Shown: piece by piece, positions 48,301-52,650 of the stretch
Layout: every line of letters starts with the position of its first letter
Position numbering within the stretch: the stretch's first letter is position 1
NCBI GenBank assembly: GCA_946406115.1
Contig: OX291545.1
Span: 23,121,153-23,185,152, forward strand
Direction of reading: 5' to 3'
From: Apoda limacodes
Taxonomy: Eukaryota > Arthropoda > Insecta > Lepidoptera > Limacodidae
DNA length: 64,000 bases
Program-made: the position numbers and the translations under genes
Notes under the pieces: model-generated
Told to the model about the DNA's origin: nothing
The model's database searches: none
Seen by the model: the letters and a program-made list of their open reading frames with translations, nothing else

Positions 48301-49857
48301 TGACAATGCGGGACCACGGTCAAGGTGGGCATCGCTATATGTATTAAGGTCCGCGAAACATAAAAACGCGGTCGTCTTTGGCGTATTAGGTGGTATTAGT
48401 GAGTTCACTTCGACTATAACAACCGGACTACTGCTACAAGATATTAGGTAGTTAGGTAGGTTATACACAGCGTGAGCACGGTGTAATTTTGATCACGGTT
48501 TCATCATCTAATTTGACAACAAATCACCAAGTCTATTTGGCTAGTGGTTGTAACAAAACAACAGACTAACTTCACAGATTCCAATACTGTATATTCTTTT
48601 GGTTATCCAATACAGTCCAGCGCGGCGAACATTAAGAAAATCGTAGTGTAGTTCGGACGTATAACGACTGTGGAAACGTAATACATCTAATTTATATTTA
48701 ATCCTAATCTAATAAAGTACTTGTTTTTGTGTGTGTTTGCTATTGCTTAGCGTCGCGACAGAGGAACTTAGAGCGCGTTAAGAGTTCCAATAAATTATAC
48801 TTTTCACACTTTTGATTACGCCAGTTTTACCACCGACACTTACCGTTCGTGTAGCTTGAAACGTTACTAACAAAATTTTTGGTTACAAAACTTGTAAAGC
48901 GAACGTTTGACATACACACACACACACTACCATAAACAATGAATATGCGTATAGGCAGTTTGACAGATTAACACAAAAACCCCACCTCCAGACATGGGCC
49001 TAAAGTTTAATTATTCGGTGGCAAAAGTGACAAAAATAACGAAAATATCGTAAACGAACGCATGACAGTTTGTCACAGATGATACTAAAATTTTGATATT
49101 TTTGATACCAATGCTTAATGAACGGATGACAGATTAGATGACAAAAGTAATGAAAATAATGATTCTGCATCCCAGAACGAACGTGCCCCAATTAAGCTTA
49201 GTTTTGGTTATAGATTGTATATTACGTTTGCATTATCCACGTACAGGTACCGAATACAGAGGGACGCGCTGGCATGTGTGGTATAGTGGATGAAAATGGT
49301 ACTCTAGACCTGGACAAACTTGCTAAAGACCTCAAAAAGGATCTGCCAGCTTACGCGAGACCAGTCTTCGTAAGGGTCATGGGTAGCGTCGATTTAACAG
49401 GTACTTACATGTTCAAAATTACTTATCTACTTCACACTAAATACACTGTAGTAGATATTAAGAATTTTCTTTATAATCTGATCGCGGAGAATCAGTGCCT
49501 CCACAATCATAGAGGCTCCCGTGCAGATATCGTCGACGTAGACTTCGGTGGTCAATACAGAAACAGCGCAAGGGAAATGAACACGTTATTTACAGTAAGC
49601 AATGAAATTTCAAATATAGGCTTTCTGTATACTTTTCTGTAGGATATTTTGTAGTATAAGATATATTTTTGTACTAACTTTTTTTTATTTGCACAGGTTC
49701 ATTCAAAATAAAGAAAATTGATTTACAAAAAGAAGGCTTTAACCCAAATGTGATAAAAAAAGACAAACTTTATTATTTGGATCCTAAGCTCGGTAAATAC
49801 TTACATTTGGGGCCCGAAGAGTATGAAAAGATTAACTGTGGAAAAATCAGACTGTGA
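3901..49857 (+). CDS. FATP: FATP gene 1: long-chain fatty acid transport protein (SLC27 / very-long-chain acyl-CoA synthetase family), 12 exons, exon 8 damaged
   Basis: Spliced gene: 3901-4073, 21101-21251, 22500-22737, 26724-26976, 27899-28100, 29204-29314, 33737-33818, exon 8 remnant ending 36082, 39118-39265, 47810-47967, 49247-49400, 49697-49857. With a full exon 8 (128 nt, as in gene 2) the total is 1959 nt, or 652 residues, normal for the family. Order: hydrophobic N-terminal membrane segment (about 1-50); AMP-binding P-loop [10 protein letters not shown] (about 255-264); [27 protein letters not shown] in exon 10; C-terminal cap domain. FATPs couple entry of long-chain fatty acids to ATP-dependent CoA activation at plasma or ER membrane. 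Odd points: the P-loop glycine is Asp, and exon 8 lacks its first half, so the copy may not make protein. Intron phases all agree. Confidence 0.88.
4985..5127. repeat. 143-bp perfect-ended inverted repeat (MITE-like)
   Basis: The 20 bp at 4985-5004 (AGCCCGCGATAAAAGCTATG) is the exact reverse complement of 5108-5127. The loop is AT-rich. The size and perfect ends suit a small non-autonomous DNA transposon or an RNA-level hairpin. No clear target duplication. Confidence 0.6.
5370..5480 (-). repeat. fragment of the GGGTTCCG / GACTCGCAC interspersed repeat
   Basis: Contains GGGCTCCCATATAACAAACG and ATCCGACTCGCACTTCGCC, pieces seen in the longer copies at 61845-62065 and 62393-62680, in the reverse orientation. 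Confidence 0.5.
5600..5787 (-). repeat. copia 3' LTR
   Basis: On the - strand it starts TGTTAGAGG and ends ATATCTTCA. It matches 14383-14581 closely but lacks an 11-bp AAAGGTTTAGC segment, giving 188 bp against 199 bp. Confidence 0.82.
6010..8918 (-). pseudogene. copia pol: GAG-pre-integrase, integrase, reverse transcriptase, RNase H
   Basis: Read downward from 8918. 8895-8377 carries the GAG-pre-integrase motif [10 protein letters not shown]. 8417-7146 holds the integrase core (RSDNGGEF, then [18 protein letters not shown]) separated by a stop near 8193, then the pol linker and the start of reverse transcriptase ([20 protein letters not shown]). 7097-6822 continues it with the active-site line [11 protein letters not shown], where the usual YVDD has Glu. 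6783-6316 and on to about 6010 is RNase H (YVDADWG, then [11 protein letters not shown] in the next frame). At least three breaks make it a pseudogene. Confidence 0.85.
8923..9052 (-). repeat. gypsy 3' LTR
   Basis: 130 bp; on the - strand starts TGTCATAGAG and ends TATATTAG. Differs from the 5' LTR by a handful of substitutions and a short indel, so the insertion is not very recent. Confidence 0.85.
9076..10278 (-). pseudogene. gypsy integrase
   Basis: 10278-9955 holds the zinc-binding N-terminus ([21 protein letters not shown], His residues visible) and the start of the core (frame-shifted [20 protein letters not shown]). 9726-9076 is the C-terminal third with [22 protein letters not shown], a standard gypsy integrase line, and a polar tail. 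Stops near 9955 and 9880 break the frame. Confidence 0.8.
10368..11855 (-). pseudogene. gypsy reverse transcriptase and RNase H
   Basis: 11855-11568: start of the RT domain ([20 protein letters not shown]). 11564-11067: palm with [26 protein letters not shown] and the catalytic YFDDI. 11080-10368: RNase H with [27 protein letters not shown] and LVTDHKPL. Frame breaks lie at about 11565, 11070 and 10880. The catalytic residues are intact; the frame is not. Confidence 0.87.
11809..12273 (-). pseudogene. gypsy aspartic protease region
   Basis: A - strand frame contains [13 protein letters not shown] where a retropepsin would have D-T/S-G. Here the triad reads D-P-G, so catalysis is unlikely. 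A downstream [10 protein letters not shown] segment is the usual linker to reverse transcriptase. Confidence 0.7.
12280..13325 (-). pseudogene. gypsy Gag
   Basis: Read downward from 13325: a Gln-rich start ([15 protein letters not shown]), a capsid-like stretch at 13079-12882 ([19 protein letters not shown]), [15 protein letters not shown] and LRDRFTTGL in the next frame, then cysteine-rich knuckle remnants near 12530-12420 ([21 protein letters not shown]). Several stops. Confidence 0.72.
13348..13475 (-). repeat. gypsy 5' LTR
   Basis: 128 bp, matching 8923-9052. Followed inward (13347 down to 13337) by the TGGCGACGAGG primer site. Confidence 0.85.
13476..14282 (-). pseudogene. copia Gag and start of protease
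   Basis: 14282-14019 is the Gag N-terminus ([20 protein letters not shown], the copia Gag pattern). 13887-13468 has the C-terminal half with the CCHC knuckle [14 protein letters not shown] and the run KNRWYL that leads into the protease. The gypsy insertion falls inside the WYLDS motif; on the far side (8918) the frame resumes with [10 protein letters not shown], where the usual Gly after DS is Cys. A stop and shift near 14019-13890 break Gag. Confidence 0.82.
14383..14581 (-). repeat. copia 5' LTR
   Basis: 199 bp, TGTTAGAGG to ATATCTTCA on the - strand, then the GGTTATGGGCCC primer site. Confidence 0.83.
15005..15640. repeat. interspersed repeats: GTATGTTT microsatellite element and CAGAAACCTTCCCCGGCGTG monomers
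   Basis: 15005-15250 starts GACTTTAAAAGAAGGAGG with a GTAT run, a repeat type common in Lepidoptera. 15290-15535 holds about two monomers of the family expanded at 39785-44175 (TTCTTTCCCAGAAACC, then GACTCGCACTTGACC). 15536-15640 continues into a tail with AGCTAAATCGGTTCAGCCG. Confidence 0.6.
15895..16150 (+). repeat. GGGTTCCG-family repeat, internal part
   Basis: Shares GTTTGTTGTATGGGAGCCCC, GTGAAAATTTCAACTGTCTAACT and CAGCCTGGTGACAGACGGAC with copies at 61845 and 62393. Confidence 0.6.
16250..16390. repeat. short dispersed repeat shared with 30060-30200
   Basis: AAGAGTGTAACTATCGAGTT and TCGGTAGAAATCTACATTGT occur here and, reverse-complemented, at 30060-30140. Confidence 0.55.
17268..17690 (+). 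repeat. full-length GGGTTCCG / GTGCGAGT interspersed repeat
   Basis: Starts AAAAAACCGGCCAAGTGCGA, contains a GACGGACGGACTGACGGACG run at about 17595-17620 and ends GGTACGGAATCCTAA. The ends (GGGTTCCGT / ACGGAATCC) are inverted relative to each other. Confidence 0.65.
17793..18180. repeat. CTAGCTTTTGCCCGCGG short interspersed repeat, two joined copies
   Basis: Begins TACTAGCTTTTGCCCGCGG and ends CATTAGTATGGATGAG. GTAGGATT, CTATCTCCATRCCAAATTT and ATGTCCTT each appear twice about 175 bp apart, so this is a head-to-tail partial duplicate. Other copies: 25722-25995, 39520-39660, 57575-57825. Confidence 0.6.
19080..19400 (+). repeat. GGGGGCGATAAATCGATC repeat, copy 1
   Basis: TTGTATATATATGTAT, GGGGGCGATAAATCGAT, AGAAAACGTCGTTTT and AACGAGCAAAGCTCG are shared, in order, with 30310-30630. 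Non-coding element of unknown class. Confidence 0.6.
20285..20410. repeat. ATTCGG-motif cluster with palindromes
   Basis: ATTCGG or its complement CCGAAT occurs about eight times in 110 bp, including the palindrome TATTCGGCCGAATA near 20375. Confidence 0.6.
20570..20790 (-). pseudogene. LINE ORF2 C-terminal remnant (RTE-like)
   Basis: On the - strand, frames read [18 protein letters not shown] and [14 protein letters not shown], the signature that ends many RTE-type and related LINE polyproteins. Too short to classify with certainty. Confidence 0.5.
21101..21251 (+). CDS. FATP: FATP gene 1 exon 2
   Basis: Acceptor TTTGTTACAG, donor GTGTGT. Encodes [10 protein letters not shown] through [19 protein letters not shown] and TFKE; the [12 protein letters not shown] line is the conserved start of the FATP catalytic part. 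First base completes the codon split at exon 1. Confidence 0.9.
21405..22235. repeat. GGGTTCCG-family repeat interrupted by a GC-richer insert
   Basis: The family pieces TTTTGATTACGT and GCGTTCCTGA appear near 21430-21470 and again at 22050-22135, then GTACGGAACCCTAAAAA ends it at about 22230. The centre (about 21600-22045) is foreign: after a 19-base A run it holds a block whose end (ACGATCTCGCTATCCGGATA, ACGACCTCCCC) matches the reverse complement of 33420-33500. Confidence 0.5.
22500..22737 (+). CDS. FATP: FATP gene 1 exon 3
   Basis: Acceptor CATTTTTTAG, donor GTACAC. Encodes [34 protein letters not shown] and [16 protein letters not shown]; the LGG...INTNQR line is typical for FATPs. Ends in phase 1. 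Confidence 0.92.
23400..25560 (-). pseudogene. Jockey-like LINE reverse transcriptase, split by a nested repeat
   Basis: Read downward from 25531: a hydrophilic pre-RT stretch (25531-25244), RT finger remnants near 25150-25000 ([20 protein letters not shown] in one frame), thumb and connection pieces to about 24730. A GGGTTCCG-family repeat sits at 24055-24725. The LINE resumes at 24050 with [28 protein letters not shown], then [14 protein letters not shown] and the C-terminal [16 protein letters not shown] near 23440. Many stops and a missing YADD segment show it is dead. A 26-bp tandem duplicate lies at about 23403-23455. Confidence 0.72.
24055..24725 (-). repeat. long GGGTTCCG / GACTCGCAC interspersed repeat nested in the LINE
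   Basis: Bounded by TTTTTAGGGTTCCGTAGCC and CAACTCGCACTTGGCCGG. The centre shares GGGGTTCCCCATACTTAGAA and AAACTTCCAAAGTGG with 50038-50570 in the opposite orientation. Confidence 0.7.
25722..25995 (+). repeat. CTAGC...CCGC short interspersed repeat copy
   Basis: Begins ACTAGCCTTAGGCCGC, carries AAACTTGACGTTTTTAAGTA and AGTTACTTTCGCATTTATAA. Same family as 17793-18180. Confidence 0.6.
26000..26720 (+). other. intron 3 remainder, nothing recognised
   Basis: No open frame with known motifs and no repeat seen elsewhere in the window. Confidence 0.5.
26724..26976 (+). CDS. FATP: FATP gene 1 exon 4 (AMP-binding P-loop)
   Basis: Acceptor CACTTTTAG, donor GTAAAT. Encodes [16 protein letters not shown] through [29 protein letters not shown] is the ATP/AMP-binding signature of the acyl-adenylate family; the residue normally Gly after GTT is Asp here (about residue 261). 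Ends in phase 2. Confidence 0.92.
26977..27898 (+). other. intron 4, short repeat remnants
   Basis: 27150-27300 has partial short-repeat sequence (AAGCTGAAATTTGGCCC, GGGACATAGGCTTTTTATC). 27420-27500 has TTCTCACGAGGTTTTG, part of a dispersed element also at 54660-54815. Nothing coding. Confidence 0.5.
27899..28100 (+). CDS. FATP: FATP gene 1 exon 5
   Basis: Acceptor TTTGTCGCAG, donor GTAAGT. Encodes [34 protein letters not shown] and [18 protein letters not shown], the strongly conserved LPLYH and KFSAS lines of FATPs. Phase 2 to 0. Confidence 0.94.
28155..28835 (-). repeat. GAAGTGAAAAC-ended repeat carrying a 291-bp insertion
   Basis: 28155-28274 and 28566-28835 together are the reverse complement of 32465-32830. 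Between them lies a GC-rich 291-bp insert (28275-28565) flanked by ACGG on both sides (28271-28274 and 28566-28569), a single ACGG being present in the uninterrupted copy. Confidence 0.75.
28275..28565. mobile_element. 291-bp insertion with ACGG target duplication
   Basis: Starts ATGGAGAGTAGACAGCTGG, has a hairpin-prone GC segment (TAGGAGAGGGAGTATCCCC, then CTCTCTTTCTACGGCGCGG) and ends TTTGTCTTTGTAAAAT. No coding capacity. Could be a SINE or another short non-autonomous element; class unknown. Confidence 0.6.
29204..29314 (+). CDS. FATP: FATP gene 1 exon 6
   Basis: Acceptor TATATTTTAG, donor GTAACA. Encodes [19 protein letters not shown] and [14 protein letters not shown]; the YIGE.CRYLL and GNGLR lines are FATP hallmarks. 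Same length (111 nt) as the gene 2 exon. Confidence 0.94.
29315..30050 (+). other. intron 6, first part, nothing recognised
   Basis: The 98-codon frame through exon 6 runs on past the donor but shows no conserved motif there. A possible hairpin-like pair (TTGATCCCAAATCCAGC and GGCCTGCTGGATCCAGC) lies at 29497-29565. Confidence 0.45.
30055..30630. repeat. dispersed repeats: copy of 16250-16390 and GGGGGCGATAAATCGATC repeat copy 2
   Basis: 30060-30145 is the reverse complement of the 16310-16390 repeat. 30310-30630 matches 19080-19400 and contains a (TA)n run at about 30336-30390. Confidence 0.6.
30640..31560 (-). pseudogene. Jockey-like LINE reverse transcriptase fragment
   Basis: The - strand frame at 31329-30976 reads [32 protein letters not shown] and [15 protein letters not shown], standard early RT motifs of a Jockey-like LINE, then passes through frameshifted remnants of the DLSKAFD and GVPQGS region down to about 30640. 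Related to the copy at 23400-25560. Confidence 0.75.
31616..32260 (+). pseudogene. short GGGTTCCG repeat piece and + strand LINE reverse transcriptase fragment
   Basis: 31626-31675 is TTAGGGTTCCGTACCGC and ACGGAACCCTTATAGGATC. From 31678 the + strand reads [40 protein letters not shown], a shifted [23 protein letters not shown] and [21 protein letters not shown]: the second half of a Jockey-like RT, opposite in strand to the neighbour. Confidence 0.75.
32465..33020 (+). repeat. GAAGTGAAAAC-ended repeat, uninterrupted copy plus partial duplicate
   Basis: 32465-32830 starts CACTCCGGGAGTGCCGGC and ends AAGAAGTTTTCACTTCAA; subterminal GAAGTGAAAAC is inverted between the ends. 32880-33020 repeats the GGCGTGGCATTACGGTTTCC and GCGAGTTTATCATTTTTT part twice. 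Further copies: 28155-28835 and 52905-53280. Confidence 0.65.
33180..33545. repeat. GC-rich block, probably LINE-derived
   Basis: A sharp GC-rich island in AT-rich DNA (GCTCCCCGCGGGGGGAGC, CCGCCAGGCGGGCAGTTCC). The part at 33420-33500 (GGGGAGGTCGTAGAGACTAA, GCTATCCGGACAGCGAGATC) is the reverse complement of the end of 21600-22045. I suspect 5' or Gag-region sequence of an R1/Jockey-type LINE but cannot show it. Confidence 0.5.
33737..33818 (+). CDS. FATP: FATP gene 1 exon 7
   Basis: Acceptor TTGATTTCAG, donor GTAAGC. Encodes [19 protein letters not shown] and [15 protein letters not shown] is the second adenylate-forming motif. 82 nt, phase 0 to 1, identical in size to gene 2. Confidence 0.93.
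34085..34260 (-). repeat. GGGTTCCG repeat fragment
   Basis: TTTTAGGGTTCCGTATCC, GCGGAACCCTATTACTTAG, TCCGTCCGTCTGTCATC and CAGTTGAAATTTTCACAGAA in reverse orientation to 62393-62680. Confidence 0.6.
34528..34863. mobile_element. MITE-like element with about 75-bp inverted ends
   Basis: 34530-34600 (AATACGATTCGGAGCG, GTGCTTCATACAAA, AAATTTCTC, TTATTTTTG) is matched in reverse complement by 34785-34860 (CAAAAATAA, GAGAAATTCGTTTGTATGAA, ACTCCGAATCGTATT). The interior is non-coding. A related end (TTTGTATGGAGCGCGCTGCG) occurs at 44697-44730. Confidence 0.6.
34870..35990 (+). other. intron 7 sequence, nothing recognised
   Basis: AT-rich. I searched it for the missing first half of exon 8 (a short segment for [18 protein letters not shown] residues) on both strands by eye and found none. 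Confidence 0.55.
36014..36082 (+). pseudogene. FATP: FATP gene 1 exon 8, 5'-truncated
   Basis: 69 nt encode [20 protein letters not shown] and LCQ, then donor GTTCTA, in phase with exon 9. The gene 2 counterpart (59346-59473) is 128 nt and begins 59 nt earlier. Here the equivalent 59 nt are absent: upstream is AT-rich DNA, an in-frame TAA lies six codons before TAT, and no AG acceptor lies between that stop and the conserved codons. Skipping this exon would join phase 1 to phase 0 and shift the frame. Confidence 0.82.
36150..36960. other. intron 8 sequence with (ATTT)n microsatellite
   Basis: ATTT repeat at about 36154-36177. 36430-36480 has GGGGCAGGGGGCCGCTGCCCC, a small GC hairpin. Two imperfect copies of ATAAACTAACTTA..CGCCATCCGTTAGAAG lie at about 36820-36920. 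No gene. Confidence 0.5.
36960..37345. repeat. dispersed copy of the CAGAAACCTTCC / GACTCGCAC monomer element
   Basis: About two monomers (TTCTCAGAAACATTCCCC, GACTGGCACTTGACC; TCTTTCTCAGAAACCTTCC, GAGTCCGACTCGCACTTGG) followed by the family tail (AGCGAAATCGACCTAGCCG, GGAAATAAGGATTAATTTTT, TATATATAT). Confidence 0.65.
37680..37840 (-). repeat. 3' fragment of the CR1/Jockey-type LINE found at 57945-59300
   Basis: CCTTGGCAGGGTGCTCATTCC and GGGAGGAAGTTCCTCTAAAA match the corresponding part near 58130-58200. Non-functional. Confidence 0.6.
37850..39110 (+). other. rest of intron 8
   Basis: 38499-38770 holds a decayed GGGTTCCG-family copy (AAAAAACCGGCCTAATGCGA, AATTTCATGAGTCTAGGTC). 37850-38110 reads on the - strand like a mariner-type remnant (ACCAGTACCGAACTTG, then GTGGATCCTGTACGACAACG) but the call is weak. 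Otherwise nothing. Confidence 0.35.
39118..39265 (+). CDS. FATP: FATP gene 1 exon 9
   Basis: Acceptor TTTTTGGCAG, donor GTAAAT. Encodes [33 protein letters not shown] and HGDSAFISG; the EPG..VG.I and GY.DK..T..KI lines are typical. One codon shorter than in gene 2. Confidence 0.92.
39520..39665 (-). repeat. CTAGCTTTTGCCCGCG repeat copy
   Basis: GATAGTTTGAGTCCCAAAG, GAAAACGTCAAGTG and GATAACGCGGGCAAAAGCTA; reverse orientation of 17793. Confidence 0.6.
39785..44175. repeat. higher-order tandem array: about five 724-bp units of about 120-bp monomers, inside one dispersed element
   Basis: The start phrase ATGCGCAAGTCCGACTCGCA recurs at 40268, 40991, 41715, 42439, 43163 and 43892 (spacings 723, 724, 724, 724, 729). 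Each unit has four A monomers (TTTCATAAAAACYTTGC ... ATTGGTCCAGCCGTCTTCGA) and two B monomers (TTTCTCAGAAACCTTCCCC ... CAAAATTYCATTAAAA). Units are nearly identical while monomers within a unit differ. The left edge (AAGCTGACCCGGTGAACCG near 39787) and right edge (GCGATTCATTTTTATTTATA near 44150) match the ends of the single short copy at 52265-52650, so the array seems to be an internally expanded element. Long frames on both strands are by-products of the repeat. Confidence 0.85.
44464..44622. repeat. 160-bp inverted repeat (MITE-like)
   Basis: ATCTAGGTCTGTGGTG at 44464-44479 is the exact reverse complement of 44607-44622. The + frame across it (44367-44627) shows no known motif. Confidence 0.55.
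44630..45060 (+). other. intron 9, flank of the broken PIN/FEN-like gene
   Basis: 44690-44740 shares TTTGTATGGAGCGCGCTGCG with the ends of the 34528-34863 element. Otherwise nothing recognised. Confidence 0.4.
45060..46185 (+). pseudogene. broken member of an unnamed family with PIN/FEN-like acidic motifs
   Basis: Three frames together show one decayed protein. In order: [20 protein letters not shown] (about 45076), [20 protein letters not shown] and [20 protein letters not shown] (45137-45343), [11 protein letters not shown] (about 45439), [16 protein letters not shown] (about 45510), [19 protein letters not shown] (about 45670), [10 protein letters not shown] (about 45805), CYGWMECK and [17 protein letters not shown] (to 46184, stop). 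I know this as a widespread uncharacterised family in insects and other animals. EADT, SDTD and GCDY resemble the acidic constellation of PIN/FEN-type nucleases, which is inference. Sits in FATP intron 9, same strand. Several stops and shifts. Confidence 0.7.
46186..46730 (+). other. AT-rich intron sequence, nothing recognised
   Basis: Contains ATTAATTAATAATATTAATT near 46545 but no gene or known repeat. Confidence 0.5.
46735..47110 (+). repeat. decayed tandem triplicate, period about 145 bp
   Basis: Three units start TTGGCAACC (46745), TTGGCAACCCTAGTCAGTC (46883) and ATGGCAACCCTAGTGAGTTC (47025) and share a later GCTACAA/GCTACTAACGCTAC and CATTCATGTAG/CATTCGTGTA segment. Confidence 0.45.
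47120..47345 (-). repeat. tRNA-derived SINE remnant
   Basis: On the - strand GGGTTCGATTCCCGC (about 47268-47283) is a clean RNA polymerase III B box / T-arm, preceded by a tRNA-like AACTGGTAATGCGATTACTG part and followed by a non-tRNA tail. No full cloverleaf, so not a tRNA gene. Confidence 0.55.
47810..47967 (+). CDS. FATP: FATP gene 1 exon 10 (FATP signature)
   Basis: Acceptor TTATTTTGCAG, donor GTAAGA. Encodes [40 protein letters not shown] and [12 protein letters not shown]. [16 protein letters not shown] is the family signature. 158 nt, as in gene 2. Confidence 0.95.
48190..48485 (+). pseudogene. decayed partial tandem duplicates of FATP exon 10
   Basis: Downstream of exon 10, 48201-48285 aligns with its 3' part: GTAAGCACGGCCGAGGCGGA against GTGAGCACGGCTGAGGTGGA, then GAACACAAAAACGCGGTCGT against GAACATAAAGACGTGGTCGT, and TATGGCGTATGG at the donor. 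A second copy at about 48311-48395 has ACCACGGTCAAGGTGGGCAT, then AACATAAAAACGCGGTCGTC and GGCGTATTAGGT. A third fragment at 48462-48481 repeats ACAGCGTGAGCACGG. Frameshifts prevent a coding role. Confidence 0.65.
48490..49246 (+). other. rest of intron 10
   Basis: A (CA)n run at 48913-48928. 49000-49190 has alternating GACAAAAATAACGAAAAT-like runs. No gene. Confidence 0.45.
49247..49400 (+). CDS. FATP: FATP gene 1 exon 11
   Basis: Acceptor CACGTACAG, donor GTACTT. Encodes [38 protein letters not shown] and MGSVDLTG; the GRAGM and LP.YARP.F.R lines are conserved. The frame stays open for about 80 codons past the donor without family similarity, so the donor at 49401 is used on homology and on equal length (154 nt) to gene 2. 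Confidence 0.93.
49697..49857 (+). CDS. FATP: FATP gene 1 exon 12 (stop)
   Basis: Acceptor TTATTTGCACAG. Encodes [39 protein letters not shown] and a basic end KIRL with TGA at 49855-49857. The KI.K..L.KEGF.P line closes FATPs. Confidence 0.94.
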
Positions 49858-49989
49858 TTGAATAATAATATACCTACATTGGAGTATTAGGTAAAAAAAA
49901 CAAGTTGCAAAACGTTGTAAGTGTTTATTAATTAAGCTAAATGTATATTTTACGCGATTGTTATAAAATAATTAAATTGTTATAGTTAT

Positions 49990-49995
49990 AATAAA
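49990..49995 (+). terminator. polyadenylation signal of FATP gene 1
   Basis: AATAAA 133 bp after the stop codon, in AT-rich sequence. Confidence 0.55.
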
Positions 49996-50037
49996 CATAT
50001 ATAAAAATATATGTATATAAATACTACTACTGATAAT

Positions 50038-50575
50038 AAAAGCGGCCAAGAGCGAGTTGGACTCACGCACCGAGGGTTCCGTACCTACTACCATTTACGT
50101 ACTTTACAAACACAAACAAAACAATATATTGTTTTTTTATTTTAATATTAGGATGATTGAATAAAAGGTAAATTGCGGTTTACGATTCATGACGCATTAA
50201 AAAAAAACTACTTACGTTCTATGTACGTACGTAGATCTCGTTTAAACCAATTTTCGGCGGAAGTTTGCATGGTAATGTACTTCATATATTTTTTTTAGTT
50301 TTATCATTCTCTTATTTTAGAAGTTACAGGGGGAGGACACACATTTTACCACTTTGGAAGTGTCTCTCGCGCAAACTATTCAGTTGAGAAAAACATGATA
50401 TAAGAAACCTCAATATCATTTTTGAAGACCTATCCAGAGATAACCCATGGGCTTGATGAAAAAAAAATTTTTGATTTTGCAGTTCTAAGTATGGGGAACC
50501 CCCAAAATTTATTGTTTTTTTTTCTATTTTTTTGTGAAAATCTTATTGCGGTACACAGGATACATCTATTTAAAT
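50038..50575 (+). repeat. long GGGTTCCG / GACTCGCAC repeat, + orientation
   Basis: Starts AAAAGCGGCCAAGAGCGAGT, GAGGGTTCCGTACC, then the internal AAACTACTTACGTTC and GGGGAACCCCCAAAATT parts shared inversely with 24055-24725. The distal end is truncated. Confidence 0.65.
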
Positions 50576-50584
50576 GCGGCTCAA

Positions 50585-51900
50585 TCCTACTAATATTATA
50601 AATGTGAAAGTTTGTATGTCTGGATGGATGTTTGTTACTCAATCACGCTTCAACTACTGGACGCATCGGGATGAAATTTGGCATACATATAGGTTAGGTC
50701 CTGGAATAGCATATAGGCTACTTTTTATCTCGAAAAATTCAAAAGTGCCCGCGGGAATAACTATAACAGAGTTTAAAAAACAATAGATGTAGCTATAGCT
50801 TGCTATAGCAAATTTCATTAGTATAATTGAGGAAATAATTAAGGAGTTCCACGCCGATAACCGAATTCAGGGTTGGCAGAACCACTGGCAAAGTCTAGTG
50901 TCAATTAAAAATAAAAAAATAATATCACGTCTCAAATTAGTTATTAAAAATTATAAATATAACTTGGTTAAGTATTACTACAATAATAAACCATTTCCAT
51001 TATTTTTTTATAGTGGAATGGTCAAATGCGGAACTAAATGGTATATTATTTTGTTTATTTCATTTACAGTGGTGCATCTGCTATCGTCTTTCAGACTAAC
51101 AGACTGATTCATATCATTTCAGATATTTTCTTATCTAACTCTGGTTTCTTTGGACCGATTCTTACCAAATTTAAATGGGACCATTCCCCCGAGGATAACC
51201 CTTTTAAATATGTAAAAATCGTTTTACTCTGTTTTAAATCCGCAAAGTTATTGCGTAGCATACATACAAAAACACATACAGACAAAATTGAGAACCATTT
51301 TTTTAAGTTTTGTTTTGAAATCATTTAAAAACAGATCGTGCTTTGTGTTAGTCAATGCAGACAGATTTTGTAATAATTATATTTAGCTATCCCATTAAAT
51401 ATTATATATGTGAAAGTTTGAATGTTCGGTTGTTTGTTACTCAATCAGGATTTAGCACCCACTGGATGGATCGGAAACTGTTGAACCGATTTATATGAAA
51501 ATTGGTACGGAGATAGTTTAACTTTCGGAGAAGGACATGGGCTATTTTTTATGTCGGAAATTTAAAAATTTATCGCCGGAATAACTAACGTTTGTTCAAG
51601 AACGTTATCCTTGCGTTTGTTACTCAATCCTGACGCAACGGAGCATCCAATTGACCTGAAATTTTGAACAGAGACAGTTGAAGAGACGGAAAAGGACAAA
51701 GGCTACTTTTTATCCCGGAAAATTCAGAATTTCCCGCAGGAGCAACAATAACCAAATTCTACGAACGAACCATAGCTGCAGATATAGCTTGCTATAAAAA
51801 ACTTCCTAAGTATAATCAAAGAGTTGCCGGAAGAATCTCTCGCCAATAACCAAATTTGGGGCGGGTGGAGCCGCTAGCAAAAGTTAGCATATTAATAAAT
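50585..51900. repeat. CTACTAATATTATAAATGTGAAAG short interspersed repeats
   Basis: 50585-50905 is one copy (GTTTGTATGTCTGGATGGAT, TGAAATTTGGCATACA, CCCGCGGGAATAACTATAAC, CCGAATTCAGGG). 51390-51895 holds two fused, more decayed copies. 50910-51390 lacks recognised features. The same family lies at 55985-56305. Confidence 0.6.
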
Positions 51901-52264
51901 GGGCAATTTATTTCTAATACAATAGTCAAGAAATTATTTGCTTTTACAAATTTTCTTGGTTCTTATCTGTGATTTTATAATGTGATTGTAATGTAATTTT
52001 TCGTCACACTTACTCGTAAACAGTGTCATTATGTGCAGGTACAGCGGGTGCTTTTTCTTTGTAAATTTTACTTTTCTCTTAGCAAACCACGCGTTCATAG
52101 AACCCATGGGCGGTGTCATACCCCTATTCTATTAAATATGTATGCTGTACTGTAGTTCTAATTATGTTTTATATGTTTGTTGTATTACCTATATAGTATA
52201 TAGTGAAGTAAGTTTTAACTTTAGCAAAAACCTTTTAATTCATAAATTCTCTATACTTATATAT

Positions 52265-52650
52265 TTCTAGCTGACCCGGCGAACGTTGTTTCTCCGCACT
52301 AACCTATTGGGAAAATGTTGTACTAATTCAGAAACCTTCCTCGGCATGTGCATAACAACTTACCAACATTTCATTACAATCGGTTTCCCCTTTTTGCGCC
52401 AGTCCGACTCTTTCTCAGAAACATTCCCTGGCGTGTGCATAACAACTTACCAAAATTTGATTACCATCGGTTTAACCTTACTGCGCGAGTCCAACTCGCA
52501 CTTGACCCTTTTTTCCTTTCTCAGAAACTTTCCGCCGCATGTAAGAACCTTCTCCTGACAATAACAAACACAACAGAAAAAGAATTAGCGAGATCGGTCG
52601 AGCCGTTACCAAGGGAAATAGGGATTCATTTTTATATATATATATATATA
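52265..52650 (+). repeat. short copy of the CTGACCCGGCGAAC element (founder type of the 40-kb array)
   Basis: Begins TAGCTGACCCGGCGAACG, has two to three B monomers (TCAGAAACCTTCCTCGGC, TTTCTCAGAAACATTCCC) and ends GGGATTCATTTTTATATATA. Shows what a non-expanded member looks like. Confidence 0.65.

Noticed and set aside
49401..49642. Extension of FATP exon 11 to the stop at 49642
   Set aside because: The frame is open but loses family similarity exactly at a GT donor, and the next exon continues the conserved protein in phase.
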